A DNA stretch of 64,000 nt from Ursus arctos (taxonomy: Eukaryota > Chordata > Mammalia > Carnivora > Ursidae): assembly GCF_023065955.2 (NCBI RefSeq), contig NW_026623089.1, forward strand, positions 30,658,767-30,722,766, written 5' to 3'. Below the pieces are notes generated by a model. That model was given only the letters and a program-made list of their open reading frames with translations, searched no databases and had not been told where the DNA came from. This document shows positions 57,200 through 64,000 of this stretch, in pieces; position 1 is the stretch's first letter; each line of letters starts with the position of its first letter. Both the position numbers and the translations under genes were made by a program.

Positions 57200-57705
57200 A
57201 AAGGGGTCCACCAGGCCCTACATATCTGGTCTCTTCCTTACCTGCTGGCTGATTCCATCCCTTGTTCTCTCCCTTTCCCTCCACACTCCAGGCACAGTGG
57301 CCCCCTGTCTATCCCTCAAATATGCTAGGCCCTTGCATGCTGCTATTACTCCTACCTGGAACATTCTTTCCTGAGATAGTCACATGCCTCCTCCTTCTCT
57401 TCCTGCAGATCTTACCCGAGTGTCACCTCAGTGAGGCCTTCCTGACCAGCCTATTTAAACACACTGCTTGTCCAAGGCTAGTCCCCAGCTCCCTCCCTGC
57501 TTATTTTTCTCCATGTACTTATGACTCTGAAATATTGTGTATATATTTACTTATGTCTTTATTATCTATTTTTCTCACTCCATTAAAATTTAAGCTCCGG
57601 GAGGGCAGGGCATTTTGCTGTTTTGTTTGACTGCTGTATATCCATCCCCAATGTTTTGATCCGTGGCAGGCACACAATGATGAACCAATGAGTGAATGAA
57701 TGCAG
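57200..57705 (+). repeat. L2 LINE 3' part
   Basis: A long L2 match: 'ctggaacattctttcctgag', 'gtcacctcagtgaggccttc', 'atttaagctccgggagggca' and a (TGAA)n-type end near 57700. The overlapping 122-codon frame is a by-product. Confidence 0.85.
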
Positions 57706-57777
57706 TGAAGTATTTTCTCTGTTTCATGTGTCTCCACATACAGACTCTAAATTCCTTGAGGAAGTTCATGCCATAAG

Positions 57778-58087
57778 GCAGCAGTTCTCAAATGTTTTGG
57801 GCTCAGGACCATGTTAACACTCTTAAAATCATTACAGACCCAAAGAACTTTGGTGCACACGTTTCTTTCTATTGATATTTAATGTATTAATTAAAAACAG
57901 ACAATTAGGGGTGCCTGGGTGGCTCAGTCGTTAAGCGTCTGCCTTCGGCTCAGGGCGTGATCCCAGCTATGGGATCGAGCTCCACATCAGGCTCCTCCAC
58001 TATGAGCCTGCTTCTTCCTCTCCCACTCCCCCTGCTGTGTTCCCTCTCTCGCTGGCTGTCTCTCTCTCTAATAAATAAATAAAATCT

Positions 58088-58123
<36 letters not shown>

Positions 58124-58496
58124 ATACAGACAATTAGAACATTTATTAATCCATTTTAATTGAAAGTTTTATTTTTCATTTAAAAATATTAAATTTATTA
58201 CGTGTTAACATAAATAACATATGTTTATGAAAAATCACTATATTTTTCAAACAAAAACACTTTTGTGGGAAGAGTGGCCTTGTTTTATATTTTTTAAATC
58301 TCTTTAATAGAGTAACAGAGACAGCTGGATTCTCATATCTGCTTCTATATTCAAGCTGTTGCAATGTTTTTCTAGCTGAAGTATATGAAGAAAATGGGGC
58401 TTCACAGAGATAAGGATTTGGAAAAGACCTCACAACCTCCCTGAAAGAATCCTGGGGATTCCCAGGGCCCCCAGATCACGCTTGGAAAACCACTGC
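57778..58496. mobile_element. Old hAT-type DNA transposon, interrupted
   Basis: The element starts 'ggcagcagttctcaaatgtt' and ends 'cttggaaaaccactgc', which are degenerate inverted termini of the CAGtGGTTCTCAA kind found in hAT-Charlie elements. Interior phrases such as 'ctggattctcatatctgctt' and 'gaagtatatgaagaaaatgg' recur in mammalian copies of this family. I do not assign a family name. A Can-SINE interrupts it at 57909-58125. Confidence 0.65.
57897..58137 (+). mobile_element. Can-SINE nested in DNA transposon
   Basis: The SINE starts 'gggtgcctgggtggctcagt' near 57909 and ends in a pure (AAAT)n tail at 58089-58125. Perfect 12 bp duplications 'acagacaattag' lie at 57897-57908 and 58126-58137. 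Confidence 0.95.
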
Positions 58497-58632
58497 TATT
58501 AGGGATTTTTTGTCATGTGTGTGATTTTTCAGTGCCTGTGTCCCCTGCCACACCTAGCACAGTGTTGAAGTATAGGCACCCTGACTGCTCAAGATGCAAT
58601 GAAGACCCATTGATTTTTCAAATCCCTTCCAG

Positions 58633-58700
58633 GATTTCCAGAAGGGGGAAGCTCAGCTGTGGATGGCCTATTTTCATCTAACCCCCATTTGTCAGAACAG
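58633..58700 (+). CDS. BLNK: BLNK exon 14 (residues ~314-336)
   Basis: The 68 bp exon follows CTTCCAG and ends before GTATGA in phase 0. It completes Arg314 of the PIPLPR motif and encodes FPEGGSSAVDGLFSSNPHLS then EQ. The matching human segment is three residues longer in the middle (VDGPLPSFSSN against VDGLFSSN), so there is an in-frame 9-base difference just before the SH2 domain. Confidence 0.95.
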
Positions 58701-59562
58701 GTATGAATAAACTGTTATTGTTACCATTAAAGTGCAGGAAAGGGAATGTCTTCTAATTTCTTCTTGTAAGGGGTTTGGGGTGAAGCTTGAGGACAGACTA
58801 TATTTTAAGTCAGCTTGCAAGTTGCCATTTGCTGATGGGTACAGAATGCATTTTGTTTTCACGAATTAAGACCCTGCTCCATGTATTCCAATTTGTATTC
58901 CAGATGCCCTAAGTAACAATTTGTGTTTCTTCAAAACTAGCAAAGAAGTGTGTTGTTTTATTGTTCTTCCTCTCACATAGATTCTATTTAAGCTGTGCAA
59001 TTTTCTCAGAATAGATCTATGGAGGCATATGATATTAAAACACATAAAGCAGCACAGTTTTTAAAAAGACAGAGAAAGAACTCTGTATGCCCTTGGACAA
59101 GTCTCTCTAAGCTTTCTCAAATGTAAAAAGGGATGAGAGCATGTATCCTTCTTGCCTTCAGAATAGTTAAAAGAACCCAATAAAATAACATTTGGTAAAA
59201 ACACTTTGGAAATTAGAAAGCACTCCACAAAGCAACTATAGAAAGATCATGATAGACAGGGAGCTTACAACTTATTTAGGAGAAAGGAATAAATGACTCC
59301 GGAATCTAGCAAGATTGATTGATTGATTGATTGATGATAATGCTCAAGTACTAAGGTTAGCAGCTAAGGCCAAATGGAAAAAAAGTCAGTTATATAATCC
59401 TGTGATTGATCAAAGGAAGCAGAAAACTTACTTTCAAATTGCTCCTCCAGATATAGTTAGGTCTGTCTTGGTAATGCAAAATGGGACTTTGTTTCCAGTG
59501 CACAGAAGGTGCCCTGTTATTGAAGGACCATCTCGTGCTTAGCAATACCCTCCATTTCACAG
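58701..59562 (+). other. BLNK intron 14
   Basis: The donor is GTATGA and the acceptor TTCACAG. It holds no repeat that I can name, apart from a short (TTGA)6-like run near 59312-59334. Confidence 0.9.
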
Positions 59563-59646
59563 GAAGCGGACATTCACTGCAAGCCGTGGTATGCTGGTGC
59601 CTGCGACCGGAAGTCTGCTGAAGAGGCTTTATACAGATCAAACAAG
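59563..59646 (+). CDS. BLNK: BLNK exon 15 (residues ~337-364), start of SH2 domain
   Basis: The 84 bp exon encodes EADIHCKPWYAGACDRKSAE then EALYRSNK, with phase 0 at both ends. WYAG and the CDRKSAEEAL helix are the usual opening of an SH2 domain. Human has EAGVLCKPWYAG and ALHRSNK. The SH2 domain of BLNK binds phosphotyrosine on partners such as the BCR Ig-alpha chain and HPK1. The donor GTCTGA is weak, with C at +3 and T at +4. Confidence 0.97.
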
Positions 59647-61672
59647 GTCTGACCATTTTTAAGTCTCATATTCTGCTCTCAGCCTATTATAGGCACAGCT
59701 GTCATTCCAACAATTTGCTGACTAAAGAATTGCAACAATTATGGATGCAGGGATTTTTAAAAATTTACTTATTCAAGAGCAATTGCCATTCTCTCCTCTC
59801 CCTCAAGCATCTCCCTCTTTGTTCTTCCATCTCATTTCTACTGTCCTTTCTTTGCAAGGATCCGTAGGCTCCACTGTTCTCCAATCAGTGGGAGAGAAGA
59901 AGGCTCCAGGGGGAGATCTCTGTAAGGTTTGGTGCTACATGAGATCCATTCAGGAGTGAGAAGTAACAAGCTATTTTGGATCAATGCATGGGTTAGAAGA
60001 TTGAAGTCAAGACGGCAAAAAATACCTGGAAGTAAATTTTTGGAGAGTCCAAGCCCAATCATATAGGAACACTAGGAGCAGTTTGGAAAATCCAAAGTTA
60101 AAATGCCACTTCTCCTTTTCTTTCTCTTTCCTCCTCCTATTTTCCTTCACTTGCACCCTACTTTGTTGGAATATATAACATTTACTTACTGCTTTCTGCT
60201 ACCTTTGCTTTCATCCTAACTCTACAATTAAATATGTTAAATGCTTTCCCACCAATCCTTTGCTGGCTTCCCCAGTTATCTCTTTTTGTTTGACAAAGTT
60301 CACCTTGTAATAGATTCTCAGGAAGGACTATATTTACATTATTCCCTGAGTTCTTCCACATTCAAAGCTGTTTATAATCTGATAACCTGGAGGATATCTT
60401 GGCTGGTTATAAAATCCTTGTCTTGAGTTTTTAAAAGTGTTGCTTCACCGGACTACCTTATTTTATAGGATGCTTTTGAAAAGTCTGATACTAATGTTAT
60501 TTTCTTGCCCTTATATATAATTTCATATTTTAGTCAGAAGACTCTGCAGAACTTTTGTTTATAAAGTCTAATAGTTTTCCAGAATGTGTTTCTGAGTTGA
60601 CTTTCAGGCCAATTTTTTCAGATAGATGGAACCCCTTTCAATATGTAGATTTAGTTACTCTTATCTCCAATACAGTTTCTTAAATTCCAGTCTTAAAAAG
60701 TAGTTCTGTTCTATTATTTTATTTTTCTTTAAGGACTCAAATTACATGCATTTTGGACCTTTTTTGTCTTTCTTTCATTCCAACCACTCTGACTGTATTG
60801 TATTTCTTTTTTTTTAATCTCCTTTCTCCCCCCGCCCCCATCTGGGTTACTTCCATGCCTTCCTTCAGTCATTTATCATATCTTCATTTAAAGGTATCGT
60901 CCCTTGGGCATCTTATAATTTCTTCATTTCTGAGGTAGGTTTGCCTTTCTCTTCAGTTTCCTTCCTGAGTTTGATCAACTCTTGTTGCATTTCTTCTTTC
61001 TGCTTTTCACCCATATTTTGTTAATAATTTTTTGATTTATGATTCTAGAACATTCAGTCATTTTTCAAGTTTTTAAAATCATTTATTCATTTTAAGTAAT
61101 CTCTACACCCAACAGGAGGCTCGAACTCATGACCCCAAGATCAAGAGTCACATGCTCTTCTGACTGAGCCAGCCAAGCACCCCTAGAATATTTTATAAAA
61201 TATTTAGTTTAATTGGTATTTTGTGTTATTTTTTATCTGCTTCAATATAAGTTTTAGGGAAGAGAATTTCATCAGCTGAAATGTTTTGATTCCCAATTTC
61301 AGCTTTCTTCTCATAGTACTTTTGAATGGAATTTGTCTCATATTTTTTTTATTCATAGGTAACCTGTAGACATGGTTCCTAGTTCAAGAGTGCTCTCTAT
61401 ATTTAATCTTACTGTGTCCCTTCACACATTTCTAAATATATAAACATAGCATCTTATTTCATGCATCAAAAAGCTAGCATAGACTTCACTCAGGATTTTC
61501 TGTGAGTATATATTTTACTGAAGTATTTTCTTGGAAAATAATAAAACTGTTATCAATAATAAAAATCATATAACTCAATAATTACCTTTTGCATATAATA
61601 TAGGTATAAACTGATTTATAACCTGTGAAAACCTAAGTAATACCATAATTGTGTTTTTCTTTTAATAAACAG
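59647..61672 (+). other. BLNK intron 15
   Basis: The donor is GTCTGA and the acceptor AAACAG. The middle (about 60100-61040) is T/C-rich, low-grade sequence that may be an old minus-strand LINE, but I cannot place it. An old Can-SINE lies at about 61065-61182. Confidence 0.85.
61065..61182 (-). mobile_element. Older Can-SINE fragment
   Basis: Minus-strand SINE sequence is clear: 'aagtaatctctacacccaac', 'gaggctcgaactcatgaccc' and 'ctgactgagccagccaagca'. It is shorter and more diverged than the other copies, and its CT-rich part is missing. Confidence 0.85.
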
Positions 61673-61828
61673 GATGGATCATTTCTTATTCGGAAAAGCT
61701 CTGGCCATGATTCCAAACAGCCATATACACTAGTTGTATTCTTTAATAAGCGAGTATATAATATCCCTGTGCGATTTATTGAAGCAACAAAGCAGTATGC
61801 TTTGGGCAGAAAGAAAAATGGTGAAGAG
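61673..61828 (+). CDS. BLNK: BLNK exon 16 (residues ~365-416), SH2 core
   Basis: The 156 bp exon follows AAACAG and ends before GTCAGT, phase 0 at both ends. It begins DGSFLIRKSSGHDSKQPYTL and ends KKNGEE. FLIRKSS is the SH2 beta-B strand with the phosphotyrosine-binding Arg371 (human Arg372), and YTLVVFFNKRVYNIPVRF forms the central strands. In the residues I can recall it is identical to human. Exon 17, with about 39 residues and the stop, is beyond the window. Confidence 0.98.
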
Positions 61829-62699
61829 GTCAGTAACTTCTCTTTTAATCCAACTGTATACTATGTATTGAGCACAATGGTATCATAGCATATTAGGTGC
61901 TAGAGATGAGGAGAAAGGATACAAGAGTACTTGGTGCAAACCTTGCATACATGTCATGAAAAGAAAAGAGTACAAGACAAAATACTGTGTTCCGGCAGCA
62001 TATTCTATGAGAAAACAGAAAGGAGGGAAGACTTGTATGACCTAAAGGCTGCATCTTAGTCACTTCATCCTGACTTAGTGCACTCTGATTCAGTAGTTTG
62101 GTTCAGCAAAACATAGAAATCAAAGTTGAAGTGTCAAGTAGAATCGATGTCAGTGTCCAGAGCTCCTAAGTCAAGAACTAGGATCTCAACTCAAGTACCA
62201 AAATAGATGACCAGGGAAGGAGCAGAGGAGTGCAGCAATTTGTGTTGAAATATTAGACTATAACCCTTAGACCAGAATGAGCTTTTGGGCCTGTAGCAAG
62301 AGAAAAGCATTACAGTACGTCTTGAATACTAACCAAATATGAAGCCCAACTCCTCTTTAACCTGGAGCAAACTCAGTGCTTACCGTATCTCTGTTTAGCC
62401 AGCTTGTTTTTATAAGAAAGCCCTGAAATATGGGCTGGAATAATCCATAAACAAAGGGAGTGACACTTGTTCTTGCCTTGAATGATAGATTGAGTTTGAG
62501 TAAGTAGAATGAAAGTTAAAGATGAGAAGGAGAAAAGTGGAAAGAACAACCTACACAGAGAAAATAGCACTTAAAAAAAAGTTAAGAAATACTTCTTTTC
62601 AATACTCTTTCAGAAAGAACTATACTCATTCCAAACCCAGCACTTGTTAGAAAGCATCTGAATTGTTAGAAAGTATCATAATTGCTGAAGTGTTTGTCC

Positions 62700-62830
62700 T
62701 ACTAGATGAGACCAGGGACTAGACTAGGTCTTGCTCATCTCTGTGTTTCCAGAACCATAGAAGAACAGCTGCCTTCAGTGGATACTTGATTAGTACTTAT
62801 TAAATGAATGAATGTATTTGTTGATTGAGT
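62700..62830 (+). repeat. L2 LINE 3' end
   Basis: The phrases 'gatgagaccagggactagac', 'ctctgtgtttccagaaccat' and 'ttattaaatgaatgaatgta' fit the L2 tail. Confidence 0.7.
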
Positions 62831-62904
62831 GATTACAGGCGGGAGAGTTGCATTTGTAAAACAAACTGGTAAGGTCTTCTGTCAATGAGTGTATTATTTT
62901 GCTT

Positions 62905-64000
62905 TTTTTTAAATTGTGGTTAAAAAAAACTTCATATCCTAAAATTAACCATATTAACCATTTTTAAGTGTACAGTTTAGTAGTATTAAATATATTTACA
63001 ACACTGTAAAACAGATCTCCAGAACTTTTCATCTTGCATATCTGAATTCTATGCTCATTGAAAACAGCTCCCCTCTTCTACTCTCCCAGTCCCTGGCAAT
63101 CACCATTCTACTTTCTATTCCTCTGAATTTGACTACTTTAGATAGCTCATAAAAGTGGGATCATACCATGCTTGTCCTTTTGTGACTGGCTTATCCATGC
63201 AGCATTATATCCTTAAGATTCATCCATATTGTGTAGTATGTGACAGGATTTCTTTCTTTTTTGAGGCTTCATAGCATTCCATTGTACTGTACACCACATT
63301 CTGTCTATCCGTTCATCTGTCAATAGACATTTGGCTATTGCTGATGACTATTGTAAATAATGCTGCTATGAATGTGGGTGAGCAAATTTTCTTTGAGACC
63401 CTTGCTTTCAGTTCTTCTGGGTATATATCCAGAAGTGGGATTGCTGGGTCATATGGTAGTTCTACCTTGAAATTTTGAGGAACTGCCATATTGTTTTCCA
63501 TAATGATTGCCTCATTTTACAATCCTACCAACAGTGCGCAAGGGTTCCAACTTTTCCACATGCTTACCAACACTTGCTATTTTCTGGGATTTTTAAATAG
63601 TAGCTATCCTAATGGGTAAGAGGTGATATCTCATTGCAGTTTTGATTTGCATTTCTCTAATGATTAGTGATTTTGAGCATCTTTTCTTATGTTTGTTGGC
63701 CATTTGTATATCATCTCTGGAGAAATGTCTATTCGAGTTCTTTGCCCATTTTTAAATTGGGTTATTTGATCTTTTTGTTTTGTGTTGTAGGAGTTCTTTA
63801 TATATTCTAGATATTAACCCATTATCAGTTAGATGACTTGCAAATATTTTCCCCTGTTCCACGGACTGCCTTTTCATTCTGTTCATTGTGACCTTTGATG
63901 AATAGAAGTTTTTAAATTTAATGTAGTCCTATTTGTCTATTTTTGTTTTTGTTGCCTGTGCTTTTGGTGTCATACCCAAGAAATCATTGCCAAATACAGT
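62905..64000 (-). repeat. L1 LINE, 3' part, continues beyond window
   Basis: This is reverse-complement L1 3' UTR and ORF2 end: 'catccatattgtgtagtatg', 'gaagtgggattgctgggtca', 'gaactgccatattgttttcc' and 'atattaacccattatcagtt'. A minus-strand frame at 63313-63501 has the 'YDPAIPLLDIYPEELKA'-like peptide of L1 ORF2. The element is older than the copy at 13258 and is open-ended at base 64000. Confidence 0.9.

Larger units (their letters stand above)
56826..58632 (+). other. BLNK intron 13
   Basis: The donor is GTAAGT and the acceptor CTTCCAG. It holds an L2 fragment (57200-57705) and an old DNA transposon with a young Can-SINE inside it. The first 370 bp are AT-rich and unassigned. Confidence 0.9.
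1..64000 (+). other. BLNK: BLNK locus, internal part (intron 1 to intron 16)
   Basis: The whole window lies inside BLNK, which encodes the B-cell adaptor SLP-65. Fifteen exons occur in the right order, on one strand, with consistent phases, and their joined translation follows the human protein closely from residue 16 to about residue 416. The first exon, with the start codon and about 15 codons, is not found and should lie upstream. The last exon, which completes the SH2 domain, is also absent. The protein is a cytosolic scaffold that is phosphorylated by Syk after B-cell receptor engagement and links it to BTK, PLC-gamma-2, VAV, NCK, GRB2 and CIN85. No other protein-coding gene is supported on either strand. 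Confidence 0.97.
61829..64000 (+). other. BLNK intron 16, 5' part
   Basis: The donor is GTCAGT. The first 850 bp are unique, followed by a likely L2 tail (62700-62830) and an L1 from 62905 that fills the rest. No exon 17 sequence is seen. Confidence 0.9.

Overview
The window is a piece of a mammalian nuclear genome carrying one recognisable protein-coding gene, BLNK (B-cell linker protein, also called SLP-65 or BASH), on the + strand. Fifteen consecutive coding exons, corresponding to exons 2-16 of the 17-exon human gene, can be read with intact splice sites and compatible phases. They supply 1,201 coding bases, about 400 of an expected ~455 residues. Exon 1 (the first ~15 codons) must lie upstream of base 1, and exon 17 (the end of the SH2 domain and the stop) lies beyond base 64000. 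Residue numbers given here assume that exon 1 has the human length.

The organism is a carnivore. Ten tRNA-derived Can-SINE copies are present, with the usual promoter-like head, CT-rich body and (AATAAA)n-type tail, many between clear target-site duplications. Copies that read '..cacatcaggctcctc..' followed by '..gcctgcttcttcctctcccac..' resemble the SINE subfamily I associate with bears, so an arctoid carnivore, perhaps a bear, is my best guess. This is inference from memory of repeat families.

Layout: bases 1-19518 are intron 1, with MIR, MER5 and L1 fragments, a 1.6 kb truncated carnivore L1, one SINE, a 340 bp AT tract and a small CpG-containing patch. Exons 2-4 (19519-30786) encode the N-terminal zipper and acidic region. 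Exons 5-7 (35208-42330) encode the five YxxP tyrosine sites and the HPK1/14-3-3 site. Exon 8 (43523-43594) is the equivalent of the human cassette exon. Exons 9-14 (50798-58700) encode the proline-rich linker with CIN85-type PxxxPR motifs. Exons 15-16 (59563-61828) encode most of the SH2 domain. The last kilobase is an L1 that runs off the window.

BLNK is the cytosolic scaffold of the B-cell receptor pathway. Syk phosphorylates its YxxP tyrosines, which recruit BTK, PLC-gamma-2, VAV and NCK; the proline-rich part binds GRB2 and CIN85; the SH2 domain binds phosphotyrosine partners. No operon, CRISPR, viral or novel multi-gene system is present. The points most worth checking are a GC-AG intron directly before the cassette exon with a 17-G run beside the weak donor, replacement of Arg49 by Gln in the first CIN85-binding motif, a two-residue tandem insertion beside the 14-3-3 site, and SINE insertions very close to splice sites.
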